Assembly (NCBI RefSeq): GCF_008329965.1
Contig: NZ_CP036150.1
Coordinates: 186,001 to 250,000, forward strand
Length of the DNA: 64,000 nucleotides
Source of the DNA: Oceanispirochaeta crateris
GTDB taxonomy: Bacteria > Spirochaetota > Spirochaetia > DSM-2461
Direction of reading: 5' to 3'
The notes beneath the pieces were generated by a model that saw nothing but the letters and a program-made list of their open reading frames with translations, was not told the DNA's origin and did not search any database. Within the stretch, counting starts at the first letter, position 1; each line of letters begins with the position of its first letter. Position numbers and translations under genes: made by a program. This document shows positions 17,325 through 26,187 of this stretch, in pieces.

Positions 17325-17356
17325 CCTGAAAAAGCCCCGAATGGGGCTTTTTCAGG
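17325..17356. terminator. Perfect bidirectional terminator
   Basis: CCTGAAAAAGCCCC (17325-17338), loop GAAT, GGGGCTTTTTCAGG (17343-17356) form a 14-bp stem with T/A tracts on both sides. It serves the rightward glucosidase and the leftward flagellin gene. Confidence 0.9.
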
Positions 17357-17384
17357 TCCAATAGTCCAGTGATTGGATCTTAGA

Positions 17385-18245
17385 TTACTGCAGCAGCTGG
17401 AGAACTGACTGAGTTCTCTGGTTGGCCTGAGCCAACATGGCGTTGCTGGCCTGTGACAGAATCTGATTTTTTGTGAAGTCTACAGTTTCATTAGCCATAT
17501 CCAGGTCCCTGATTCTAGATTCGGCAGCCTGAAGGTTTTCAGCACCGATATCAATTCCCTTGATAGCCATTTCAAGTCTGTTCTGGTAAGCACCCAGGTC
17601 AGCTCTCTGCTTATTCACTGTCTTCAATGCCTGATCCAGAACTCCGATGTTTCTGTTAGACTGTTCAGGGGTTGAGATTGACATGATCTCACCGCTGCCC
17701 AGCTGACGCATACCCAGAGCTTCCGCTGTCATTGTTCCGATAAAAACCTGCTCTTTCTGGTCCATGTTGGCACCGATGTGAAAGGACATTTCACCTGTAA
17801 CAGTATTGCTGCCTGTCTCGGCGGCAAAACGGCCTGTAAGCATATTCATACCATTGAACTGGGCATGGGATGCTACACGGTCGAGTTCGTCTACAAGCTG
17901 TGAAACTTCAACCTGGATCTGCATTCTATCCTCAGAGGTGTAAATCCCATTGGATGACTGAACAGCCAGTTCTCTGACTCTTTGGATGATATCTGTGGTT
18001 TCCTGGAGGAAACCTTCTGTTGTCTGGATAAAAGAAATACCGTCTGCAGCATTCCGGGAAGCCTGGTTCAGACCGCGGATCTGAGATCTCATTTTCTCTG
18101 ATACAGCCAATCCTGATGCATCGTCACCAGCCTTGTTTATTCTCATTCCGGATGAGAGTTTTGACATATTGCTCGCACTATTGTTGCCGGCAATGCCCAG
18201 ATTTCTGTTGGCCGTCATGGCCGTGATGTTGTGATTGATAATCAT
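17385..18245 (-). CDS. flaB: Periplasmic flagellar filament core protein FlaB (flagellin)
   Basis: A 286-residue flagellin. The N-terminal coiled-coil [17 protein letters not shown], then [20 protein letters not shown], and the C-terminal [18 protein letters not shown] with a final [15 protein letters not shown] are the conserved D0/D1 regions. The short central part without a variable D2/D3 domain is typical of spirochaetal FlaB. The ATG at 18245 is chosen because GGAGG lies just upstream; a longer in-frame start at 18308 has none. In spirochaetes this protein forms the core of periplasmic flagella. Two sigma-28-like promoters lie upstream. Confidence 0.96.
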   Translation of the reverse strand: MIINHNITAMTANRNLGIAGNNSASNMSKLSSGMRINKAGDDASGLAVSEKMRSQIRGLNQASRNAADGISFIQTTEGFLQETTDIIQRVRELAVQSSNGIYTSEDRMQIQVEVSQLVDELDRVASHAQFNGMNMLTGRFAAETGSNTVTGEMSFHIGANMDQKEQVFIGTMTAEALGMRQLGSGEIMSISTPEQSNRNIGVLDQALKTVNKQRADLGAYQNRLEMAIKGIDIGAENLQAAESRIRDLDMANETVDFTKNQILSQASNAMLAQANQRTQSVLQLLQ

Positions 18246-18313
18246 AATTCCTCCGTGTGCTAGTACATTTTCAGGCATCCTTGCCTGGGCAGAAAATTCA
18301 TCCACCAATATCT

Positions 18314-18401
18314 GTATCGGGGGCAGTATTCATAAAATAAAAAATTAATTTAAGGTGAATTTTGGGATGCTCAAGTATCGGTATGGACCATAAAGAGTTA
18401 A
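18314..18401 (-). promoter_or_regulatory. Two candidate sigma-28 promoters for flaB
   Basis: Read on the minus strand, TTAACTCT, 11 bp, ACCGATAC (18401-18375) and TTATTTTA, 11 bp, CCCGATAC (18340-18314) both keep the sigma-28 spacing and the CGATA core of TAAAGTTT-N11-GCCGATAA. The -35 parts match only partly (5 and 4 of 8). Apart from these and the methyltransferase promoter, the 281-bp gap holds nothing recognisable. Confidence 0.4.
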
Positions 18402-18490
18402 GGGTTTAATAAAAAAAAAAGAATCATTATTGTTTCTGCCTGTCCCTTCATTGTGAGATATTATGGATTCTGCTTTTCTGTGATTAGTCC

Positions 18491-18519
18491 TCGACAAAGC
18501 GATATGATCATTCTAAAAT
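18491..18519 (+). promoter_or_regulatory. Promoter giving a probably leaderless methyltransferase mRNA
   Basis: TCGACA (18491-18496), 17 bp, TAAAAT (18514-18519). Only 7 nt separate the -10 box from the ATG at 18527, so transcription should start at or next to the A of the start codon. No Shine-Dalgarno is present. Confidence 0.6.
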
Positions 18520-18526
18520 CAACTTC

Positions 18527-19684
18527 ATGACCTCAAGCTCCGATTTTTTCTCCAAAACCCCCTTAGAACTGAAAAATCTCTCAGAAAATTTGGGAATTAG
18601 TCCTGAAACATTGAAAAGTTATTTTAAGGACAGGAAACTGCCCTCGGATGTGCATCTCCAAAAACTCTCAGAACACTTTCATTATAATAAAGAGCAGTTA
18701 AAAATACTTTGGGGGGTTGTGGACCGGGAAACTCTGGAGTATCTGCAAAAGAACCTGGATGTCATTCCCGCCTTGAAACCAGGAAAACGTAGAATCAAAA
18801 AGCTGAACCAGACAATGAATACTGATCTGGGAACACTCTATCGGAACGACTGTTTGGATGTCATGGCCGGCATGGAAGATGAGACAGTGGATCTGATATT
18901 TGCCGATCCGCCTTTTAATCTGAATAAAAAATATCCTTCGGGAATGAATGATCTGCTCAAGGAAGAAGAATATATCCTTTGGATGAATCGTTGGGTGGAT
19001 GAGCTGTGCCGGCTTCTCAAACCAGGAGGAGCCCTATTTTTGTGGAATCTGCCCCGTTGGAATATTGAAATCTCAAAAAGACTGAATAAGTCTCTCTATT
19101 TTAAAAATTGGATTGCCGTAGATCTCAAATACAGCCTCCCCATACGGGGGCGCCTGTATCCCTCACATTATTCTCTGCTCTATTTTACCAAGGGGAAGAA
19201 GGCCAACACTTTCAATCCCGACCGTATTCCCATGCAGATCTGTCCCAAATGTTATGGAGACCTCAAGGATTACGGAGGGTATAAATCCAAGATGAATAAA
19301 AAGGGAGTCAATATTACGGATATCTGGACGGATATTCCTCCAGTGCGTCATGCTAAATATAAGAGGCGTAAAAACTCCAATGAGCTTTCTATCAAACTCC
19401 TGGACAGGGTCATCGAGATGGCATCCAAACCTGGAGATCTGGTGTTTGACCCCTTCGGTGGTTCAGGCTCCACTTATATCGTAGCCGAACTCAAAGATCG
19501 GCGCTGGATCGGGACGGACATTGGTCCTTCCGATGAAATTATCGCCCGGTTTAAAATTCTGGATACGGAGCGTCAGATCCTGGAGGATTACCGCAAGGAT
19601 ATGAACTGTCTGTTTACGGAACAGAGCCTTACTCAGAGGAAGAAGAGGAAACTCTGGACCAATGAAAGCTTTGAGGGCTCCTGA
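18527..19684 (+). CDS. Orphan HTH-fused DNA methyltransferase (N6-adenine/N4-cytosine type)
   Basis: A 385-residue protein. The N-terminal 70 residues resemble an XRE-type helix-turn-helix (LGISPETLKSYFKDRKLPS followed by a second helical segment). The methyltransferase part has motif IV FADPPF (DPPF at 127-130) before motif I DPFGGSGSTYIVA near the C terminus, the order of beta-class amino-methyltransferases. A CPKC pair near residue 240 could be part of a zinc site. No restriction endonuclease gene is adjacent, so it is probably a solitary enzyme with a regulatory or epigenetic role. The HTH may bind its own promoter or help target selection. Confidence 0.85.
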   Translation: MTSSSDFFSKTPLELKNLSENLGISPETLKSYFKDRKLPSDVHLQKLSEHFHYNKEQLKILWGVVDRETLEYLQKNLDVIPALKPGKRRIKKLNQTMNTDLGTLYRNDCLDVMAGMEDETVDLIFADPPFNLNKKYPSGMNDLLKEEEYILWMNRWVDELCRLLKPGGALFLWNLPRWNIEISKRLNKSLYFKNWIAVDLKYSLPIRGRLYPSHYSLLYFTKGKKANTFNPDRIPMQICPKCYGDLKDYGGYKSKMNKKGVNITDIWTDIPPVRHAKYKRRKNSNELSIKLLDRVIEMASKPGDLVFDPFGGSGSTYIVAELKDRRWIGTDIGPSDEIIARFKILDTERQILEDYRKDMNCLFTEQSLTQRKKRKLWTNESFEGS

Positions 19685-19853
19685 AATATCCATCCTGTGG
19701 TGCATCTCCCCCCTCATCGCTCAGGTTTGAACATATTAGACAAATCGTAAATACCTGTTATATTATGTACATTATTTCTACAGTCTTGCTACAGAAGGCG
19801 GCAGTACCGAAGGTTTGATCCTTCCCTCAAAAACTTTGATAGGAAATACCTAA

Positions 19854-20786
19854 ATGATTCAGACAGACATTCTTGCTTTTTTTCAGACTCAGGCCAATCC
19901 TTTTTGGGATGGGATGGCCACGGGTATCACTATGTTTGGGGAAGAGCTGATTTATATCCTCATTATTGCTGTGTTTTTTTGGGGAATTTCCAAAAAAAAG
20001 GGCATGATCCTGGCATTTACTTTACTGACATCCCTGTTTCTCAATAATCTTGTGAAGATTCTTGTACATAGTCCCCGGCCCTTCGAGGTTCTGGACAATA
20101 TCAATGGAAAACGGCTTAAAACGGCAACGGGGTACTCCTTTCCCAGTGGTCATACACAGGGAGCTTCCAGTTTTTACTTCACCCTTGTTTATCTCTTCCG
20201 GAACAGGCTTTTTCAGCTTTGCTGCCTGGTAATTTTATTCCTTGTCGGGATCTCCCGTCTGTACCTGGGGGTACACTGGCCCCTTGATGTGCTGGGCGGA
20301 TGGTTTCTGGGGATCAGCACAGCCTGGCTGGTTGCGTCAAAGATCGACCGCCTCTGGGAGGACCCTTCCGGCTTGGAGCGACTTATCCTGATATTAAGCG
20401 GATTGACAATTCTATTTACAGCCATGATGTCCTTTCTAGAAGTGTTTTACTTTAGAGGCGCAGTCAAAACCGAGGATTTTTTCAAGGGGGCCGGTATACT
20501 GTTGGGCTGTTTTTCCGGATTTCTTATAGAGAGACGGTTCACTGATTTTTCTGCATCAAAGGGGACTCTCCTACAGAAAATCCTCAGAATATTCATAGGT
20601 ATTTCAGGGATTGTGCTCCTCCAGGGAGGAGTCAAGGTTTTACTGTCCGATGCCGCATTCAGTCACCTTTTGAGATATGCCCTCATGGGATTATGGATGA
20701 CCCTGATATTTCCATGGCTAGGATGCAAAGTCCGTCTGTTCGACAGTTCTCCCTTTGTGGGAGAGGCGAAAACTCAAGAGGAGTAA
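19854..20786 (+). CDS. PAP2-family membrane phosphatase
   Basis: A 310-residue integral membrane protein with about eight helices. The three acid phosphatase motifs are present: KILVHSPRP (about 70-78), SFPSGH (about 95-100) and SRLYLGVHWPLD (about 141-152). Relatives dephosphorylate undecaprenyl pyrophosphate, phosphatidic acid or related lipids on the outer face of the inner membrane. The C-terminal part beyond the catalytic core has extra membrane segments of unknown role. The last 69 bp overlap the convergent MFS gene. The weak ribosome site is TAGGAAA. The 169-bp gap before it holds no recognisable element. Confidence 0.88.
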   Translation: MIQTDILAFFQTQANPFWDGMATGITMFGEELIYILIIAVFFWGISKKKGMILAFTLLTSLFLNNLVKILVHSPRPFEVLDNINGKRLKTATGYSFPSGHTQGASSFYFTLVYLFRNRLFQLCCLVILFLVGISRLYLGVHWPLDVLGGWFLGISTAWLVASKIDRLWEDPSGLERLILILSGLTILFTAMMSFLEVFYFRGAVKTEDFFKGAGILLGCFSGFLIERRFTDFSASKGTLLQKILRIFIGISGIVLLQGGVKVLLSDAAFSHLLRYALMGLWMTLIFPWLGCKVRLFDSSPFVGEAKTQEE

Positions 20787-21902
20787 GAATAGAGCGCTTA
20801 ACATAAAGTAGGGAATGATTTCAAGGCCAAATATCCTGGCTAGAATACCAGCCAGGGATGGAACGAGGGCCGCTCCAATTCCGGCTGCGGCAATCTGCAT
20901 GCCTATGGTATGACTTTGAAACTTTCGTTCCACCCGTTTTTCCGTATCGGAAACCAGTCCAGGAAAAATAGGGGCTATGGCCAGTCCGCTTAATCCGATA
21001 CCAAATATGCTTAAGCCGTTATGGAGATCCACAATAATAAAAACTGTTCCCAGGATGGCAAGGAAAATGCTGAAATAGAGCATAACAGAGACTGTCAATT
21101 TCCTATTGAACCAGCCGGCTAGAATACGGCCGATGGTAAACATTGCCCAGTAGGCCCCGGAAATGAATCCTGCAAGCGTGGGTGAGACTCCCCTTGATTC
21201 TGTTAGAAGGGTGTAAGACCAGAGGCCCAACCCCAGTTCTACACCTGTATAAATCATGAACATCAACATATTCAGCCAGGTCGTGAGTCTTCTCATTGTT
21301 TCTAAGAGGGACGCTTCTTCTTTTACATGAGTCTCCTCTTTCAGAGTCATATTGTGCCACCAGCCTCGGGTAAAAAGAAAAATCAATGCCAGAAGGATTT
21401 GGAATATGGTGACGATGATATAACCCCATTGCCAACGCTGGGTCAGTGTGATTCCCAGTGTCATGATTACTGGGCCGATGGTGACGCCCAAGCCAAAACT
21501 GGCATGAAGCCATTGCATCATACGGTCACTGTGATTCTGGGCAATATAGGTATTGATCCCCGCATCTACGGCCCCCGCTCCCAATCCTCCCAGGGTTGAT
21601 GCTGCAACAAATAAGACCCATAGAGGGGTGATCGAGTTGATCAGGAGAGCAATGGCCGTCACAGCACAGCTCAGGCTGAGAAGTCCTCCCAGTCCTAACT
21701 TCTTGACCAATACCCCGCTAAAGAAACTGGAAAGAGTATAACCAGCCGTCGAAAATATAAGGAGGAGACCCATCGCATCCAGGGGAAGGGTAAAATCCTT
21801 CCTTATGCCGGGCCAAGCTACGCCCAGAAGCCCGTCGGGAAGGCCCAGAGAAATAAAGGCAATGAACGATAAAGCAATGAGGCTGATCCCTGTTCTTTTC
21901 AT
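20718..21902 (-). CDS. MFS transporter
   Basis: A 394-residue carrier with twelve predicted helices. The FISLGLPDGLLGVAWPGI start, GVLVKKLGLGG loop and a gap of charged residues in the middle are like the sugar- or drug-type MFS carriers of the FucP/YfkF kind. AGGAAG lies 9 nt before the ATG. Its substrate cannot be judged. It overlaps the PAP2 gene tail by 69 bp in convergent orientation. Confidence 0.85.
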   Translation of the reverse strand: MKRTGISLIALSFIAFISLGLPDGLLGVAWPGIRKDFTLPLDAMGLLLIFSTAGYTLSSFFSGVLVKKLGLGGLLSLSCAVTAIALLINSITPLWVLFVAASTLGGLGAGAVDAGINTYIAQNHSDRMMQWLHASFGLGVTIGPVIMTLGITLTQRWQWGYIIVTIFQILLALIFLFTRGWWHNMTLKEETHVKEEASLLETMRRLTTWLNMLMFMIYTGVELGLGLWSYTLLTESRGVSPTLAGFISGAYWAMFTIGRILAGWFNRKLTVSVMLYFSIFLAILGTVFIIVDLHNGLSIFGIGLSGLAIAPIFPGLVSDTEKRVERKFQSHTIGMQIAAAGIGAALVPSLAGILARIFGLEIIPYFMLSALFLLLLSFRLSHKGRTVEQTDFAS

Positions 21903-22024
21903 TTAGGTTCTTCCTATTTCAATGTATTGATTCCTTCCATATTAGACTAAAACATCCATTTTAATCTTGGATTTTAATAACATATGGTTCCAACTATATG
22001 GTATTCTCAATAAAAGGAGGGCCT

Positions 22025-24736
22025 ATGGATTCAAAGAATGTCAACATCATCATTGATGGTCAGAGTATCAGCACTAGATCTGGAATGAGACTTCTTGATG
22101 CCGCCCGTGAACACGGGATTGATATCCCCTCTTTGTGTTACAAGAAACATATGCTTCCCCTGGACTCCTGCCGCATGTGTGTGGTCCGTGTAAAAGGTCT
22201 GGCCGGCTTGAAGAGTTCCTGTTCTCTTGTTGTGGAGGAGGGGATGGACATCTGCTCCATGGATGACGAGATTGAGGCTGTACGACGGACAACTCTGGAA
22301 CTGATTCTTGCAGATCATGATTATGATTGTTCAATCTGTCACCAGGCGGGAGAGTGTACCCTGCAAGATCTAGCCTACCGGTATCAGATTGATGCTCAGG
22401 GGTGCAGAGATTTCAGAGCTGTTGAAGATCGTCCCGTAGTAGAGCCTGATGTCACTTCTCCGGTTTTGGAATTTGATCCGGGAAAGTGTATCCGCTGTGG
22501 AATTTGCATCCAGGCCTGTTCAGAGCTTCAGGGTAAGCATGTTCTGGATTTTATGGATAGGGGTATGCAGGTTTTTCCTTCACCAGAATACTGGACCTGG
22601 AAAGAATCCAGCTGCGATGGATGTGGAGAGTGTGTCCAGAATTGTCCTACCGCCGCCTTGACAGAAAAGCCCGTCAATGGAAGGTTTCGAATCAGTGATA
22701 TTGATAAAAGAGTCCGGACAAGCTGCGGCTACTGTGGTGTCGGTTGTCAGATGGACCTCTGGGTCAGGAATAACCAGGTTGTCAAGGTGAGGGGGGCCGG
22801 AGCGGATGTTTTGCCCAACAGAGGACGTCTGTGTGTAAAAGGACGATTCGGATATCAATTCCTGGGCAGTCGTGAGCGTCTGAGGGTCCCTCTCATCAGG
22901 AAAAAGGGAACTTTTTGTGAAGTCTCCTGGGAGGAAGCCCTGGATTATACGGCACAAAAACTTGCAGAGATCCGGGATGAGTCTGGACCGGATTCTCTCG
23001 CGGGATTGGCCTCGGCCCGATGTACCAATGAAGAGAATTATATTTTTCAGAAATTCTTCAGGGCCGCCGTGGGGACCAATTCTGTGGATCACTGTGCCAG
23101 GCTTTGCCATGCCCCAACCGTCGCCGGGCTGGTTCGTGCCTTCGGGTCCGGTGCCATGACAAATCCCATTGAAGATCTGGCAGGGGCAGACTGCATTCTT
23201 GTTACGGGAGCCAATGTCTCTGAGACCCATCCGGTTACCGCTACCTACATTCGCAATGCCAGGGATAGAGGGGCTCAGATCATAGTCATTGATCCACGGA
23301 AAATTGATTTGATTCAAGGTTCGACTCTATGGCTCAGACCGAAGTCCGGTACAGACGTCGCCTGGATCAACGGCTTGATCCATATCATTTTAGAGGAGGG
23401 ATTGGCCGACAGGGAGTTTATCAGAACCCGGACGGATAATTTCGTGGCCCTTGAAGAAGCCGTCAAGCCCTTTACTCCCCGCGTAGTGGAAGACATCTCG
23501 GGCATTTCTGAAAAGCAGCTGCGCCAGGCCGCCCGTCTCTATGGAGCTGCCTCTAAATCCTCCATTGTCTTCGCCATGGGCATCACCCAGCACATTACCG
23601 GTACGGATAATGTACTGTCTCTGGCCAATCTCGCCATGGTTTGCGGTCAGGTCGGCAGGGCTTCTACGGGAGTGAATCCCTTACGAGGACAAAACAATGT
23701 CCAGGGAGCCTGTGATATGGGGGGACTTCCTAATGTGTTTCCCGGCTATCAACATGTTTCAGATCCTGAGATCCGCTTAAAGTTTGAGACCGCCTGGGGG
23801 AGGGCCCCTTTAGCTGCAAAAACGGGTCTGACCGTGATGGAAATGATGAATTCCGCCTCGGAAGGCCGCGTCAGGGGCATGATGATCATGGGTGAGAATC
23901 CAATGCTCTCCGATCCGAATCTAAATCATGTAGAAGCCTCCCTGAAGGCCCTCGATTTTCTTGTGGTTCAGGATATTTTTATGACAGAAACCTCAGCATT
24001 GGCCGATGTTATTCTCCCGGCAGCGGCATTCGCCGAGAAAGAGGGGAGCTTTACCAATACGGGGCGCAGGGTGTTGAGAGTTCGCAAGGCCGTCGAACCT
24101 CCCGGAGAGTCCAGAGCAGACTGGCAGATTCTTACTGAAATTTCCACCCGCATGGGGTATCCCATGGCCTATAAAAATAGCTCACAAATCATGAAGGAAA
24201 TCGCGTCTCTTACTCCCATATATGGGGGCATCTCCTATGAACGTCTGGAAGATGAAAATCTCCAATGGCCCTGTCCTTCACAGGAGCATCCTGGTACACC
24301 TTTCCTCCACAAAGAGCAATTTTCCAGGGGGAAGGGTCTGTTCCATCCCGTAGACTATATTCCGCCTGCTGAGCGTCCAGATAAGGAATATCCCTTTGTT
24401 TTGTCTACCGGCCGTTTACTCTATCACTATCACACCGCTACCATGACAAGGCGGTCTGAAGCCTTGAACGATTTTGCCCCGTCAGCCTATGGAGAGATCA
24501 ACGGAGAAGACCTGGACCGATTAGGGGCCGGGGAGGGAGACCTTCTGAAGGTGACCTCCCGAAGAGGAGAGATCGTTGTCCCTGCCAGAAAGAGTGATCG
24601 TGTTGCCCCGGGAGTTCTTTTCATTCCCTTTCATTTTCATGAATCACCCGTCAATAGGCTGACCAATGATGCTCTAGACCCGGCTTCCAAGATACCAGAA
24701 CTAAAAGTATCGGCCTGCAGGGTGGAGCTGGTATGA
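22025..24736 (+). CDS. fdhA: Formate dehydrogenase alpha subunit with N-terminal ferredoxin domains
   Basis: A 903-residue molybdopterin oxidoreductase. It starts with a [2Fe-2S] domain (DSCRMCVV), a His-Cys [4Fe-4S] segment (DYDCSICHQAGECTLQDLAY) and two [4Fe-4S] sites (CIRCGICIQAC and CDGCGECVQNC), like NuoG and HydA-type N termini. The catalytic domain has SCGYCGVGC and the active-site region DHCARLCHAPTVAG, where cysteine stands in place of the selenocysteine of many formate dehydrogenases. The ATG at 22025 has AAAAGGAGGG upstream; a longer frame from 21998 is less likely. It is cytoplasmic, with no Tat signal and no membrane subunit nearby, so the electron partner may be NAD or ferredoxin. 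It overlaps mobA by 4 bp. Confidence 0.92.
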   Translation: MDSKNVNIIIDGQSISTRSGMRLLDAAREHGIDIPSLCYKKHMLPLDSCRMCVVRVKGLAGLKSSCSLVVEEGMDICSMDDEIEAVRRTTLELILADHDYDCSICHQAGECTLQDLAYRYQIDAQGCRDFRAVEDRPVVEPDVTSPVLEFDPGKCIRCGICIQACSELQGKHVLDFMDRGMQVFPSPEYWTWKESSCDGCGECVQNCPTAALTEKPVNGRFRISDIDKRVRTSCGYCGVGCQMDLWVRNNQVVKVRGAGADVLPNRGRLCVKGRFGYQFLGSRERLRVPLIRKKGTFCEVSWEEALDYTAQKLAEIRDESGPDSLAGLASARCTNEENYIFQKFFRAAVGTNSVDHCARLCHAPTVAGLVRAFGSGAMTNPIEDLAGADCILVTGANVSETHPVTATYIRNARDRGAQIIVIDPRKIDLIQGSTLWLRPKSGTDVAWINGLIHIILEEGLADREFIRTRTDNFVALEEAVKPFTPRVVEDISGISEKQLRQAARLYGAASKSSIVFAMGITQHITGTDNVLSLANLAMVCGQVGRASTGVNPLRGQNNVQGACDMGGLPNVFPGYQHVSDPEIRLKFETAWGRAPLAAKTGLTVMEMMNSASEGRVRGMMIMGENPMLSDPNLNHVEASLKALDFLVVQDIFMTETSALADVILPAAAFAEKEGSFTNTGRRVLRVRKAVEPPGESRADWQILTEISTRMGYPMAYKNSSQIMKEIASLTPIYGGISYERLEDENLQWPCPSQEHPGTPFLHKEQFSRGKGLFHPVDYIPPAERPDKEYPFVLSTGRLLYHYHTATMTRRSEALNDFAPSAYGEINGEDLDRLGAGEGDLLKVTSRRGEIVVPARKSDRVAPGVLFIPFHFHESPVNRLTNDALDPASKIPELKVSACRVELV

Positions 24737-25332
24737 TAAGTCTCAAGACAAAAGCGGGGCCCTTCGTCACCGCGGGAATCCTCACGGGAGGGGGAAGTCG
24801 CCGTTTTGGGCAGGATAAGGCCTTGTATCCCTGGAAAGGACAGACACTTTTAGAGTGGACACTACAGGGAGCCGCTTATATGACGGATAAAACGTATCTT
24901 CTGGCGAAGAGTCCAGAGGCTTATCTCTATACGGGCCTCCCCGTTTTAGAAGATTCATCTTCCGAATCTACTCCCCTCAACGGGATTCTCTCGGTCATCC
25001 CCTATGTGAAGGATTGGCTTCTTCTTTTGGCCTGTGATATCCCTTTTTTCGACTCCAAAGTCCTGGAAGCCCTTTGGGAATCCAGAAGCCGGAATGAGGC
25101 GACCATCCTCCGCTTAGCCGGAAAGTATCAGCCCTTTTTGAGCTTGTATCCTGATACGGTTCTGCCTCTGTGGGCTGAAGCTTTTCACTCTGGAGAGTAT
25201 CAGCTGCAGAAGGTCATTGAGGGGATGCCCAAAATTGTTCTGGAGGAGGAAAATTTACTTTTGAGAGGCATCAGGCCCGAATGCTTTTCCAATATAAACA
25301 GCCCCACCGACCTGGAAAAACTGCCTCTATGA
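24733..25332 (+). CDS. mobA: Molybdenum cofactor guanylyltransferase MobA
   Basis: A 199-residue nucleotidyltransferase that adds GMP to molybdopterin for bis-MGD enzymes. The signature ILTGGGSRRFGQDKA is at about 16-30, followed by LLLACDIPFFDSKV and PECFSNINSPTDLEKL at the end. It overlaps fdhA by ATGA upstream and fdhD by ATGA downstream, forming a tight three-gene operon for formate dehydrogenase and its cofactor. Confidence 0.92.
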   Translation: MISLKTKAGPFVTAGILTGGGSRRFGQDKALYPWKGQTLLEWTLQGAAYMTDKTYLLAKSPEAYLYTGLPVLEDSSSESTPLNGILSVIPYVKDWLLLLACDIPFFDSKVLEALWESRSRNEATILRLAGKYQPFLSLYPDTVLPLWAEAFHSGEYQLQKVIEGMPKIVLEEENLLLRGIRPECFSNINSPTDLEKLPL

Positions 25333-26084
25333 TTATAAAAGAGGTCTCAATTGTCCGATATAATCATGGCCGTCCGGAAAGAAGGCCCGATAGGGTTATT
25401 TGTGAAAACTGGTTGTCCCTTTACCTGAATGGAACGCTCCTTCGGGAAATCCCGGTGACAAACCGGGATATTCCTGATCTGGTCACAGGAATTCTGTGTA
25501 CAGAAGGCTATTTGAAATCAAAAGAACTCCCACAGATCATGCTGGAAGGTTCCATCTGCCGGGTCTCTCTGGAGGGAAACATTCAGGTCAAAACTCAGAG
25601 GGATCTTGTAGACTGCGCTTCCACACGGGTCGAGTTGGATGAGAACATTCAACCACTACGGCAGGGATCGCCTAGAACAGCCGATGATATTCTCTCTTTG
25701 GTTGCAGAATTTCAAAAAATTCCCTCGGTGTATCATGAGACCGGAGGGGTACACATGGCCGCCTTTGCCCAGGATCAAATTGAGTATTGGGCGGACGATA
25801 TCAGTCGAAGGAATGCTGTGGACAAGGTGATCGGGAAGGGGTATTCAGGACATGTGGATTTTTATCAGGGATTGATCATCACATCCGGACGGATCTCATC
25901 GGATTTGATCTTGCGGATGGTCCACATGGGCATTCCCATGATTGTTTCAATCTCTGCCCCGACGGACAGGGCTTTATTTTTGGCCGAATCCTATGGTGTT
26001 ACCGTCTGCGGTTTTGCCCGGGGACTGAGGATGAATATTTACACCCATGAAGAGAGGGTGGACACGGTTTCTAAAGGCCATTAG
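25329..26084 (+). CDS. fdhD: FdhD sulfur carrier for formate dehydrogenase
   Basis: A 251-residue FdhD. In E. coli this protein passes sulfur from IscS to the molybdenum cofactor. The conserved C-terminal parts are ETGGVHMAAFAQD, RRNAVDKVIGKG, SGRISSDLI and VSISAPTDRA. The usual CxxC loop is reduced here to one cysteine in VDCASTRVELDE. The start ATG at 25329 overlaps the mobA stop; an earlier ATG at 25281 lies inside mobA. A second, more divergent paralogue is at 38148. Confidence 0.9.
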   Translation: MIIKEVSIVRYNHGRPERRPDRVICENWLSLYLNGTLLREIPVTNRDIPDLVTGILCTEGYLKSKELPQIMLEGSICRVSLEGNIQVKTQRDLVDCASTRVELDENIQPLRQGSPRTADDILSLVAEFQKIPSVYHETGGVHMAAFAQDQIEYWADDISRRNAVDKVIGKGYSGHVDFYQGLIITSGRISSDLILRMVHMGIPMIVSISAPTDRALFLAESYGVTVCGFARGLRMNIYTHEERVDTVSKGH

Positions 26085-26152
26085 CTCTCCCCGGGCAGGA
26101 AGTATCGACCGGGGGCTCTCATAGACACTCTCTTAGACGGGGCTTTACTGTA

Positions 26153-26181
26153 TTCCATAGATATCTTTGATTCTCTATAAT
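26153..26181 (+). promoter_or_regulatory. Promoter giving a probably leaderless U32 mRNA
   Basis: TTCCAT (26153-26158), 17 bp, perfect TATAAT (26176-26181), 6 nt, then the ATG at 26188. No Shine-Dalgarno precedes the gene. Confidence 0.55.
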
Positions 26182-26187
26182 TGCGCT

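Noticed and set aside
19685-19853. Possible riboswitch before the PAP2 gene
   Set aside because: There are short GGC/GCC-like stretches, but no arrangement matching a riboswitch class that I know.
23080-23130. Selenocysteine site in formate dehydrogenase
   Set aside because: The active-site position reads TGC (Cys), not TGA, and no SECIS-type hairpin needs to be invoked.
22580-23317. Open frame of 245 codons on the minus strand
   Set aside because: It is antisense to the conserved formate dehydrogenase gene and rich in Gly/Pro/Arg as expected of a shadow frame.
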